Below, piece by piece: positions 45,469-54,053 of a stretch of 64,000 bases of DNA. The notes beneath the pieces were generated by a model. That model saw only the letters and a program-made list of their open reading frames with translations, was not told where the DNA came from and ran no database searches. The stretch spans positions 13,725-77,724 of the forward strand of contig CAZBGI010000011.1 of NCBI GenBank assembly GCA_964491395.1, in the 5' to 3' direction. The stretch is from SKVR01 sp964491395 (GTDB lineage Bacteria > Bacteroidota > Bacteroidia > Bacteroidales > UBA7960). A program made the translations under genes and the position numbers. Position 1 is the first letter of the stretch, and each line of letters opens with the position of its first letter.

Positions 45469-46731
45469 ATGAAGTCTTTTCTTTCTGCTATATTATCCGC
45501 TTTCACCTCACTGCGCAGTGTAGTTTTTATTGTCCTGTTTCTCCTGATAGGCAATTACCATCAGGCTGTAGAGAAACAACCTGACGGGAGACCCATTGAA
45601 GAAGAATTGAGCTGGTACTTAACTCCAAAAATCCAGTTCAACCCTGACTATCAGTCATATATAGAACATTCGATTGACAATTTATTAAAGCGGAGAGGCT
45701 TCAACGGAAGCCTGCTTCTTGCCCATCAGGGAGAAGCAGTATATAACAAGAGTCGCGGGCACGCCCGGTTTCACGGGAAAACGCCTTTCGCACCCGAAAA
45801 CAATGTCTTTCAATTGGCCTCTGCCGGCAAGCAGTTTACTGCTTTTTCCATGCTCATGCTTCATGAAAAAGGGTTGGTAGAATTGGATGATAAAGTTTGC
45901 GATTATATTCTGGAATTTCCTTACCCGGATATCACCATAAGGCATCTGTTAAATCATACCTCCGGTCTGCAAAATTATTTTTATATCATCGACAATTACT
46001 GGAAAGAAGTTCGCTTACCCGTTCACCAGGATATGCTCGATTTGATGATTGATCATTCTCTTTCGCTCAATTTTACTCCGGGCAGCAGATTCAGCTATTC
46101 CAACACGGGTTATGCTTTTCTTGCAATGCTGGTAGAAAGAATCAGTGGCGAAAGTTTTGCGGACTTCATTCACAACAACATCTTTACTCCGTTGAATATG
46201 GAAAACTCTTTTGTTTACCACCCGGGGGTAGATTTGGATGATATTGCAACGCGAACAAGCCTGGCCAAAGGACATGAAAGAGCAGGCAGATGGTTGAGAG
46301 AAATGCCCGTGGATTACAATGATGGAATCACCGGTGATAAAGGTATTTTTTCTACCACTGAAGATTTGCTCAAATGGGACAATGCGCTGGAGAACAACCT
46401 GCTTGTTTCGGAAGAAACCAAAGCTCTGGCGTTTGAAAACGGGCAGTTGCGCAGTGGATACAAAGTAAACTACGGATTTGGATTCAGAATAAAAAACAAA
46501 CGCAACGAGAACATCATATATCATAACGGTTGGTGGAAAGGATACAGAACTGCTTATGTTCGCTTGCCCGAAAATACGTTACTGGTGGTTCTTAACAATA
46601 CCACAGCCTCAATATCCGGCCTTGAGGATCAAATAATCAGGATTGTAAACAGCAGCCCCTTCCCCATGTTTGAGGAAAACAACAAAATACTTGCCATGCA
46701 ATATAATCCCTGGGGTGAAAGCCCCTCATAA
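45469..46731 (+). CDS. Serine hydrolase of the beta-lactamase/class C penicillin-binding family
   Basis: A 420-residue protein starting at the ATG 45469 (MKSFLSAILSAFTSLRS), with a membrane anchor or signal segment at about 15-33. The catalytic SxxK is SAGK in QLASAGKQFTAFSM (near residue 118), and the second motif YxN is YSN in RFSYSNTGYAFLAML. The HLLNHTSGLQNYF stretch is typical of the AmpC/EstB/D-aminopeptidase group. Members act as esterases or peptidases more often than as true beta-lactamases. Its stop overlaps the stop of the convergent next gene (TCATAA). Confidence 0.88.
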   Translation: MKSFLSAILSAFTSLRSVVFIVLFLLIGNYHQAVEKQPDGRPIEEELSWYLTPKIQFNPDYQSYIEHSIDNLLKRRGFNGSLLLAHQGEAVYNKSRGHARFHGKTPFAPENNVFQLASAGKQFTAFSMLMLHEKGLVELDDKVCDYILEFPYPDITIRHLLNHTSGLQNYFYIIDNYWKEVRLPVHQDMLDLMIDHSLSLNFTPGSRFSYSNTGYAFLAMLVERISGESFADFIHNNIFTPLNMENSFVYHPGVDLDDIATRTSLAKGHERAGRWLREMPVDYNDGITGDKGIFSTTEDLLKWDNALENNLLVSEETKALAFENGQLRSGYKVNYGFGFRIKNKRNENIIYHNGWWKGYRTAYVRLPENTLLVVLNNTTASISGLEDQIIRIVNSSPFPMFEENNKILAMQYNPWGESPS

Positions 46732-47895
46732 GGCAACCACTTCTACCTGATAATCCGCAAGAATATTTTTTACCAATGGCAGGTAATATGCCAGGAAAAA
46801 ACCACTTTTATTGGTAGGATCATTGAGATCGGCCAGGAACAGTTCAAAGTAACGAGATCCCTTAAACCTTACGAAACGTCGCGATACCGGGTTATGCCCG
46901 AAATCACCAGCGAAATAAAACATGGATCCCTGTGACTCATCAAAAATTACTGCCGGAAATCTTGGAGGAATGTCAAATTTTTCAAGTACAGCCTCTCCGG
47001 CAGGGGTAAGATCAATATGGTACCACGACAGAGCCTTTGCAGTGGGCCTTACAGGAAGGGTTACATCAAACCATCCGGGATAACTTATTTTATCGCTCAC
47101 CTCGTATTTTTTACGCATGTCTTCCTCAGTGTGAATATGCGGCAAAGCATTCGCAAGGTGAAGGCCCTGCTCAAGCACCACCAGGGTTTGATTTTCGTGT
47201 ACAAATACAATTCCCGGCCCGGAAAAATCCCAGGGTTTTCCATACTGTGTCTGGTACAAATCCGGAATCCATGCCGGCAAAAACCTGTTGTGATGATCCT
47301 TATCCAATGAATAGAAATACCGGCCGGACCACCCCTGCCATTCAATGCCAAGCAATTCTTCAGCTCTTTTTCTTTGAGGGGGCTTTGTGGGGGGTGCCAG
47401 AAAAATAAATTCGGCCATGATGAGCTTATCAGCTTTCAGCATTTGCTCAAGAAACAGCAAGTCCTCCTGGGCCAATCCGCCATAAATTTTTTCAACAGGA
47501 GTTACTTCAGCATTTTCTTCCGGCCACATATTCGTGTAAACCCCATAACTATCTCCGTAATAGGCCGCATGATACTCAATGGCAAGCCGGTTTATTTCAA
47601 GCGGACTCATCCCGGACAAATCCCTGATGGAATAGCTGGCATCAGGTTCCGGGTAAAACCCGTAATAATCAACTTCTGCAACATATTCCTTTCCATTGGG
47701 CTTGACAAAGCGATAATGTTTCAATACCCAATTGATGGCCCTGTGGCTTATTTTATAATCCGTGTAGGATGTTTTGTCCATGATAAAAACGGAAATAGCC
47801 CTGGGAGTTGTCAATAGCCAGGCAAGCCAGAGAACAAATGGCACTCCCACGATAACAACAATTAAACCCACTATGGCTTTGTGTCTTTTTTTCAT
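46726..47895 (-). CDS. Membrane-anchored protein of unknown function
   Basis: A 389-residue protein with a basic start and one hydrophobic segment (about 9-30), then a large extracytoplasmic domain. I do not recognise it. It is rich in aromatic residues (for example VDYYGFYPEPDASYSIRD and WSGRYFYSLDKDHH). A compact WQGWSGRYFY region, the glycine/histidine parts and acidic residues could form a binding site, but no known catalytic motif is visible. It is convergent with the serine hydrolase gene, with a 6-base overlap of the ends and no terminator between them. Confidence 0.65.
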   Translation of the reverse strand: MKKRHKAIVGLIVVIVGVPFVLWLAWLLTTPRAISVFIMDKTSYTDYKISHRAINWVLKHYRFVKPNGKEYVAEVDYYGFYPEPDASYSIRDLSGMSPLEINRLAIEYHAAYYGDSYGVYTNMWPEENAEVTPVEKIYGGLAQEDLLFLEQMLKADKLIMAEFIFLAPPTKPPQRKRAEELLGIEWQGWSGRYFYSLDKDHHNRFLPAWIPDLYQTQYGKPWDFSGPGIVFVHENQTLVVLEQGLHLANALPHIHTEEDMRKKYEVSDKISYPGWFDVTLPVRPTAKALSWYHIDLTPAGEAVLEKFDIPPRFPAVIFDESQGSMFYFAGDFGHNPVSRRFVRFKGSRYFELFLADLNDPTNKSGFFLAYYLPLVKNILADYQVEVVAL

Positions 47896-48257
47896 GGTTA
47901 ATATCTTGAATATGTGTTTATTACTGTGTGCGCGGTTCTTTGACAGGGTAGATTCGTCGAATTAAAGATACTAAAACATAGAACACACGCCATATTAATT
48001 GGAATTTATCTCATTGCAACTAATATAGTATCCTTTCACGTTAATTTTCTGTTAACAAATTATTAATTGTAATTTAATTATACTGATTGTTAGCCATTAA
48101 GGTTGCACATGCAGCATTAATCCAGGGAAAATATCCTTACCTTTGCCCCGTGTTGTAAGGCGCCTCAGGGCTGGCAGGAAAATCCGGCCCTTGAAAGTGC
48201 TCCATAAACAGCAACCCCGCACAAATTCTCTTGTTTCACTTCATAAAAATGTTCTGC
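47896..48257. other. 362-base divergent intergenic region
   Basis: It separates the minus-strand unknown gene from the response-regulator gene. TACCTTTG at 48138-48145 is a -7 candidate for the regulator gene, giving a long leader of about 110 bases that is more GC-rich than its surroundings. No small gene is recognised. Confidence 0.45.
48138..48145 (+). promoter_or_regulatory. -7 box for the PhoB-like regulator gene
   Basis: TACCTTTG matches TAnnTTTG. A TTG at 48103-48105 is too far upstream (32 bases) to be its -33 box. Confidence 0.4.
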
Positions 48258-48947
48258 ATGAAAAACAGTGATTACAAAATTCTTCTGGTAGATGACGAAC
48301 CGGATATCCTGGAATTTATTGGCTACAATCTGCGAAAAGAAGGCTACGAGGTTTATACGGAAAACAATGGATTGAGCGCCATTGAAACCGCCCGGAAAAC
48401 CCAACCTCACCTGATTATACTGGATGTAATGATGCCTGGCATGGACGGGATGGAAACGTGCCAGGAATTGAAAAAAATCCCACAACTTAGCAACAGTATC
48501 ATCATCTTCCTTACGGCCCGAAGCGAAGATTACTCACAAATGGCTGGGTTTGATGCCGGTGCAGACGACTATGTTGCCAAACCCATAAAACCGGCCTTGC
48601 TCATAAGCCGTGTAAAAGCTTTGCTGCGCAGGTATGTGGGAAACCATGAACAAGAAGAAGACGGCACGGTAGAAGTGGGAAACATCGTTATTGATAAAGA
48701 AAGATATGTTGTTATCAAATCGAATCAGGAAATTGTACTTCCCAAAAAAGAATTTGAGCTGCTCACGCTATTGACCTCCAAGCCCAATAAAGTTTTCTCA
48801 AGAGAAGAAATATTCTCCAAAGTATGGGGCAACAATGTGGTGGTGGGCGATCGAACCATTGATGTTCACGTGAGAAAACTGCGAGAAAAAATCGGGATAG
48901 AACACATCAAAACCGTCAAAGGTGTTGGATACAAATTTGAAATATAA
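48258..48947 (+). CDS. OmpR/PhoB-type response regulator
   Basis: A 229-residue two-domain regulator: an N-terminal receiver (LLVDDEPDILEF, phosphorylation site in LDVMMPGMDG, lysine in YVAKPIKP) and a C-terminal winged helix (KEFELLTLLTSKPNKVFSRE and TIDVHVRKLREKIG). I chose the ATG at 48258 (MKNSDYKIL), though an ATG at 48249 is equally near. The partner kinase follows 94 bases on. The pair resembles PhoB/PhoR-like systems common in Bacteroidota. Confidence 0.93.
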   Translation: MKNSDYKILLVDDEPDILEFIGYNLRKEGYEVYTENNGLSAIETARKTQPHLIILDVMMPGMDGMETCQELKKIPQLSNSIIIFLTARSEDYSQMAGFDAGADDYVAKPIKPALLISRVKALLRRYVGNHEQEEDGTVEVGNIVIDKERYVVIKSNQEIVLPKKEFELLTLLTSKPNKVFSREEIFSKVWGNNVVVGDRTIDVHVRKLREKIGIEHIKTVKGVGYKFEI

Positions 48948-49041
48948 CTCTTCTAACTGAAAACCCTTCCCAAAAGTTTTGAAAGTCATAAATTTACAGT
49001 CAACCTGACTTCCATTATTTTATGTGTAATTTGATTATTCA

Positions 49042-50133
49042 ATGAACCTTTCCACTTCCCAACGATTATCATTGCTGGCATCCCTGGTTATTATGCTTGC
49101 ATTTTCCGTTGTTTATAGCCTTGCCAGCTTCCTTTCGCAGACCCATTGGAATGCCTCCGTATTTATTATTACCAACCTGGTCATTTTACCGGTTTCGTTT
49201 ATTGTTTACAAATATATTCTCGATAAATTTATTTACGAAAAAATCAGGTTGATATATAAAACTATTCATGAGCTAAAAGCGCCCCGTCGCGAGCAAAAGA
49301 CAGCAATACTGAGCAAAACAGACATCATAGAACAGACCAATCTGGAGGTAGTGGAATGGGCGGAGAAAAAAACCCAGGAAATTGACGATTTGAAAAAGCT
49401 GGAAGCTTACCGGCGTGAATTCCTGGGGAATGTTTCCCATGAGTTGAAAACCCCTATTTTCAATATCCAGGGATATGTTTTAACCTTACTTGATGGTGGC
49501 ATGGATGATCCGGCCATCAACCGCAAGTACCTGGAAAGAACGGAGAAAAGTGTGGAACGCATGATTTCAATCATTGAAGATCTGGAGGCCATTTCCAAAT
49601 TTGAAGCCGGAGAAATGAAACTGAAGGAGGAACGATTTGACATTGTTGCTTTGTGTTCAGAAGTGATTGACTTGCTGGAGATAAAAGCTGACAAGAAAAA
49701 CATCAGGTTGTTCCTGGCACAGAATTATGAGAATCCTATCTATGTGATAGCCGACCGGAAACGCATCCAGCAGGTTATTACCAACCTGGTGGTAAACTCC
49801 ATTAAGTATGGAACAGAGCATGGCCGAACCAAAATCAGCTTTTTTGATATGGATGAAAGGATTCTGGTAGAAGTTACAGATAGTGGCACAGGAATCCCCA
49901 GGGAAGAGTTACCCAGGGTTTTTGAACGCTTTTATCGAGGTGACAAGAGCCGCGCAAGAAAAACCGGCGAAGGCGGCTCGGGCCTTGGACTGGCCATTGT
50001 TAAACACATTATTGAAGCCCATAACCAAACCATCAATGTAAGAAGCACCCTGGGTATAGGCTCAACTTTTGCCTTTACCCTTACAAAAGGCAAAACGCAT
50101 CCTGCCGCACGAAAAAGCACGTTTATCTTCTAA
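49042..50133 (+). CDS. Sensor histidine kinase, PhoR-like
   Basis: A 363-residue membrane kinase with two helices near the N-terminus (about 10-30 and 38-58) and only a very short loop between them, so it is unlikely to bind a periplasmic ligand. HisKA has FLGNVSHELKTPIFNIQ with the histidine near 133. The HATPase domain has the N box (ITNLVVNSIKYG), VTDSGTGIPREELPRVFERF and GGSGLGLAIVKHI. It forms a two-component pair with the upstream regulator and lies ahead of a TonB-receptor gene, a possible target. Confidence 0.93.
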   Translation: MNLSTSQRLSLLASLVIMLAFSVVYSLASFLSQTHWNASVFIITNLVILPVSFIVYKYILDKFIYEKIRLIYKTIHELKAPRREQKTAILSKTDIIEQTNLEVVEWAEKKTQEIDDLKKLEAYRREFLGNVSHELKTPIFNIQGYVLTLLDGGMDDPAINRKYLERTEKSVERMISIIEDLEAISKFEAGEMKLKEERFDIVALCSEVIDLLEIKADKKNIRLFLAQNYENPIYVIADRKRIQQVITNLVVNSIKYGTEHGRTKISFFDMDERILVEVTDSGTGIPREELPRVFERFYRGDKSRARKTGEGGSGLGLAIVKHIIEAHNQTINVRSTLGIGSTFAFTLTKGKTHPAARKSTFIF

Positions 50134-50485
50134 CAAAGAACAAGTATCTGACCCTGACAGAATGAAGCCTGGATTCTCTACCCACTCCAAAAGTAAATGG
50201 TCGGCTTCAACCCTGAAAAAAACGACCAAAAGCTCTCGAAACATAAGAAGTTAACACATTGCTTTCGCTAAATCTCTCAATTTTTAACGTGGCTGGCAGA
50301 TTTCCTGCTTTTAATAACATTAACTTAATATAATCCTAAAATAAAGATAACCCCGGAGAGGTGCAGATGAAACATAGGCTTATTAATTTTGCATGCCCAC
50401 AGGCGAAACTGATTTTGCATTGAATAATTATTAATCAATAGTTCTGATTTCTTAAACAAACAAAAACAAACTTAAACTATTTAAA
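50134..50485. other. 352-base intergenic region ahead of the TonB receptor
   Basis: TAATTTTG at 50384-50391 is a candidate -7 box, about 95 bases before the receptor ATG. No -33 box fits. A short frame at the start (50069-50254) merely runs on from the kinase gene end and is not called. No terminator is obvious after the kinase gene. Confidence 0.45.
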
Positions 50486-53260
50486 ATGAAAAAAATGAAA
50501 TTATTGATCTTTGTGGTGGGTTTATTCCTTTCCATTGGACTGAGCCAAAAAATATCTGCCCAGGGGGCCGCAACAGATTCTAAGGGTGTTACAGTTTCGG
50601 GCACGGTGCAGGATAAACAAACAGGTTTAACGCTTCCCGGTGCCAGCATAGTTGAAAAAGGCACTGAAAACGGAACCATTTCTAATGCCAACGGGGCATT
50701 TGAATTGACTACACGAGCTTCAAGCGGGAGTATTGTTGTATCCTATGTAGGTTACCAGCCCGTAAGCGTTCCTTTTACCAGTAGTTCAGCAGACCTTGGC
50801 ATTATTGAGATGGTTGCCAGTCTTGAGCTGGAAGAGGTTGTAGTCATCGCAGGTGTTGTTGACTTTGCCAAGGAGAGAGAAACACCAGTAGCAGTTTCAT
50901 CCATAGGACCTGCGGAAATTGCTCAAAAAGTGGGAAACCTTGAATTCCCGGAAATAATGAATAGGACTCCGGGTGTTTATGCCACCAAACAAGCAGGTGG
51001 TTATGGAGATTCACGTATAAGTCTTAGAGGTTTCGACCAGAGAAATACCTCTTTCCTTATTAATGGACAACCCGTTAATGACATGGAAAATGGTTGGGTT
51101 TACTGGTCTAACTGGCAGGGCTTAACCGATGTGGCAAGTGGCATCCAGATTCAGAGAGGTTTGGGAGCTTCAAGATTGGCAGTTCCTTCCGTTGGAGGTA
51201 CTGTTTCGATTTTTACAAAGGCAGCTAAAAAAGAAGCAGGCGGCATGGTTTCTCAAATACTGGGCAACGATGGCTACCTGAAAACTGCTGTTGCATATAA
51301 TACAGGCATCAATGAATCAGGCTGGGCTTCTTCTTTTCTGCTCTCCAGGTGGGCGGGTGATGGTTATGCCTATGGAACTTCAGGAGAAGGATATACCTAT
51401 TTTGCAGCAGTTGGTTATGAGCCGGAAGGATCCAGACATGCACTTAACTTGTCGGTTCTCGGAGCCGGACAATGGCACCATCAGAGAAGTTCATGGGTAT
51501 CTATCAGGGATTACCAGAACTTCGGTGAAGAAGGCCTTGACAGAAGGTGGAACACTGATGCAGGTTTCCTGAATGGTGAAGAATTCAATATGAGAAGAAA
51601 CCACTACAACAAACCTCTCGCAACCCTCAACTGGGATTACGACATCAATCCAACCTTCACATTAAACACCTCTTTATATGGTTCAGCCGGTAGAGGCGGT
51701 GGTACAGGACCACGAGGCAACAACTTTCGTAACCCTGATATTGACATGTACCCTTACAGAAAAGATCTCACAACCCATTATCTTGAGGAAGGAAATGGCA
51801 CAAGAGACGCAGATGGTTTCGTAGATTTTGATGCAGTAGTTAATATTAACCAATCAACTACTGATCCCTATAGTGAAGATGGGTCTATCAGTGGATTTGC
51901 CGGTCAGCTTATTGGATCCAACGGTTTCAATGACGACAATGTGAATAGAGCAGTACTCATCAGACGTTCTTCCATGAACTCACACAACTGGGTAGGAGCC
52001 ATTTCCAACCTCGAAGGCCAATTTGGTAATTTCAGAGCCTCTTTGGGTGTTGACTTTAGGCACTATAAAGGATTTCATTACCGCGTAATTAATAACCTGA
52101 TGGGCCTTGATGGTTATTACTCAACAGGAAACAAAAATTCAGCAGGAATGATTATCAACACAACCATTGATGCTAACCCATTTAGCGATACAGGTTTGAA
52201 TGGTCCAAAAATTGACTACTACAGTATTGGTGTTGTTGGCTGGTCTGGTGTAAACGGCTTGATAGAGTATAATGATCACTCTAAACTTACTGCTGTTATT
52301 CAAGGCGGATTATCTAATCAGTCATTCCAAAGGATAGATTATTTTGACCAAACTTCAAATCCTATTTCTGACACAAAAAATGTAGGAGGTGGATACGTTA
52401 AAGGTGGTGCAAACTATAACCTTTCTGCAAGTTCCAATGTCTTTTTTAATAGTGGGTATATCTCGCGTCAGCCTAATTTTGATGCTGTATTTCCTAATTA
52501 TGCAAACACAATTAACGAAGACCTTCAGAATGAGGAAATCATTTCCTTTGAATTGGGATACGGATATATTACCAATAATCTTACTGTAAATATTAATGCA
52601 TACAGCACTAATTGGGGAAACCGTTTCATCTCGCGTGCCTTGTTCAATGCACAGGGTGATGAGGGAACAGCACAGTTCAAAGATATTGACGTCAACCATA
52701 AAGGTGTTGAACTGGAGGTAGATTACAGACCTCTAAGTGCTTTAAAACTGACAGGTATGGTTTCTGCCGGAGATTGGAAATATACCAATAACTTCACATC
52801 TACCTTGTTTGATGCAGACCAGAATGAAATTGGTACCGGTACGCTCTACCTAAAAGATGCCAAAGTTGGGGATGCTGCCCAGTTCGTAACTTACCTTGCA
52901 GCAGATTACAGGATCAGAAATTTTAACATCGATCTGGGTTATAGGTATGTAGATAATTTATATGCAGATTACTCCATAACCGACGCTATCTTTACCGAAG
53001 AGGATAACCCGGGAGCTCTAAAACTGCCTGCGTTTGGATTGCTTGATGCTGGTGTTAGTGCACGCTTTAAACTTCTTGGTAATTTTGCAATATTCAGAGT
53101 TAATGTAAACAATGTCCTTGACAAAGTATACATTTCTGAATCAGAGACAAACATTCATACCGACCAGGATTCAGTGACCTGGGAAGGAGTCGATGTACGT
53201 AACTCAGTTTGGTTTGGTTTTGGAAGAACCTGGAATTTCTCTCTCAGCTACAATTTCTAA
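50486..53260 (+). CDS. TonB-dependent outer-membrane receptor with carboxypeptidase-regulatory-like domain
   Basis: A 924-residue receptor. A signal peptide (about 1-26, ending KISAQG) is followed by a carboxypeptidase-D regulatory-like domain (about 33-118; VSGTVQDKQTGLTLPGASI), a plug (about 130-265; ISLRGFDQRNTSFLINGQPV and GGTVSIFTKAA) and a 22-strand-type barrel ending in WNFSLSYNF. The plug motif EFPEIMNRTPGVY is the usual TonB-receptor start. No SusD gene follows, so it is not a standard glycan SusCD pair; iron complexes, vitamins or oligopeptides are possible. A strong terminator closes the gene. Confidence 0.92.
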   Translation: MKKMKLLIFVVGLFLSIGLSQKISAQGAATDSKGVTVSGTVQDKQTGLTLPGASIVEKGTENGTISNANGAFELTTRASSGSIVVSYVGYQPVSVPFTSSSADLGIIEMVASLELEEVVVIAGVVDFAKERETPVAVSSIGPAEIAQKVGNLEFPEIMNRTPGVYATKQAGGYGDSRISLRGFDQRNTSFLINGQPVNDMENGWVYWSNWQGLTDVASGIQIQRGLGASRLAVPSVGGTVSIFTKAAKKEAGGMVSQILGNDGYLKTAVAYNTGINESGWASSFLLSRWAGDGYAYGTSGEGYTYFAAVGYEPEGSRHALNLSVLGAGQWHHQRSSWVSIRDYQNFGEEGLDRRWNTDAGFLNGEEFNMRRNHYNKPLATLNWDYDINPTFTLNTSLYGSAGRGGGTGPRGNNFRNPDIDMYPYRKDLTTHYLEEGNGTRDADGFVDFDAVVNINQSTTDPYSEDGSISGFAGQLIGSNGFNDDNVNRAVLIRRSSMNSHNWVGAISNLEGQFGNFRASLGVDFRHYKGFHYRVINNLMGLDGYYSTGNKNSAGMIINTTIDANPFSDTGLNGPKIDYYSIGVVGWSGVNGLIEYNDHSKLTAVIQGGLSNQSFQRIDYFDQTSNPISDTKNVGGGYVKGGANYNLSASSNVFFNSGYISRQPNFDAVFPNYANTINEDLQNEEIISFELGYGYITNNLTVNINAYSTNWGNRFISRALFNAQGDEGTAQFKDIDVNHKGVELEVDYRPLSALKLTGMVSAGDWKYTNNFTSTLFDADQNEIGTGTLYLKDAKVGDAAQFVTYLAADYRIRNFNIDLGYRYVDNLYADYSITDAIFTEEDNPGALKLPAFGLLDAGVSARFKLLGNFAIFRVNVNNVLDKVYISESETNIHTDQDSVTWEGVDVRNSVWFGFGRTWNFSLSYNF

Positions 53261-53280
53261 AAATAGATTACAAATGTTTG

Positions 53281-53316
53281 AAGAGGCTGTCATGATCACG
53301 ACAGCCTCTTTTTTTT
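53281..53316 (+). terminator. Rho-independent terminator after the TonB receptor
   Basis: An 11-bp stem (AAGAGGCTGTC at 53281-53291 with 53300-53310), an 8-base loop and a T-run to 53316. It begins 20 bases after the stop codon. Confidence 0.92.
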
Positions 53317-53471
53317 GATGCCATGGCTTATAACCTGGTATTGAAAGTCCACTATGGCTTCGCCTTATTATATGGCACGCTACGTAAGCTTATGTGAGAG
53401 GCCAGAAAAAAACAGGCAGAAAACTATTTCATTTTCCTCCTGCTCCATTTAAAAATTAAAAATACTTTACT

Positions 53472-53792
53472 TTAGTGGCACCCGCAACCTCCCCCTTCCG
53501 TTTGCTTTTGCCAAAGCACCCGGAAACCGGGATTTTCCTGGTGGTCGTAAAAATCAATGGTGGCATTGTCGGCCACTTCACGGGCATCTTCATCTACCAG
53601 CACTTTCAACCCGTTAAAATCTTCACCCTCAACTCCCAGCCTGGATAAATCCGCAATTTCTACCCCCAGCTGATTGGAGGAGCAGCAGCCACCACTCCTT
53701 GCAAATACTCTAATGGCTCCTTCTTTGGGCATATCGGGTCCGTTGAGCACATTTTTTAATTCTGATATGGCTTTTTCTGTGATTGTAAACAT
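53472..53792 (-). CDS. IscA/HesB-like iron-sulfur assembly protein
   Basis: A 106-residue protein from the ATG at 53792 (MFTITEKAISELKN). It has the A-type carrier fold pattern: a cysteine region in RSGGCCSSNQLGV and a C-terminal CGCH, which in IscA/ErpA/HesB bind iron or a [2Fe-2S] cluster. The first motif differs from the classic GCSG, so it may be a branch such as the acetylated-IscA or HesB-like group. It is a single gene with a good promoter. Confidence 0.75.
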   Translation of the reverse strand: MFTITEKAISELKNVLNGPDMPKEGAIRVFARSGGCCSSNQLGVEIADLSRLGVEGEDFNGLKVLVDEDAREVADNATIDFYDHQENPGFRVLWQKQTEGGGCGCH

Positions 53793-53832
53793 ATGAATTG
53801 TTGTTTTAATTTTGAATTTCAATGGTTTGCAG

Positions 53833-53863
53833 CAAAAATAATCTTTTTATTTTTTGATGCCAA
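53833..53863 (-). promoter_or_regulatory. Promoter for the IscA/HesB-like gene (minus strand)
   Basis: Read on the minus strand: TTG (53863-53861), 20 bases, TATTTTTG (53840-53833), a full consensus match. The leader would be about 35 bases before the ATG at 53792, which supports that start. Confidence 0.65.
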
Positions 53864-54039
53864 CGTTATAACAAAAAGAGTTACGGATTGTTGAACAAGC
53901 AATCAATAGCAGCACATTTCATACAGGTAAAATGCGCTGACAGCATAATTGAGAACCCCTTCATATACGTTATTTAATTTCCAGGGAACTGCACGATAAT
54001 AATCCGTCGCTTTCCCCGAAAAGATATCAAATTTAGTTG

Positions 54040-54047
54040 TAATTTTG
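54040..54047 (+). promoter_or_regulatory. -7 box immediately before lepA
   Basis: TAATTTTG ends 6 bases before the lepA ATG at 54054, so a transcript begun from it would be leaderless or almost so. No -33 TTTG lies at the right distance. Confidence 0.5.
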
Positions 54048-54053
54048 CAGGCT

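Noticed and set aside
50486..53260. TonB receptor as the SusC part of a polysaccharide utilisation locus
   Set aside because: No SusD, glycoside hydrolase or hybrid sensor follows; a terminator ends the unit.
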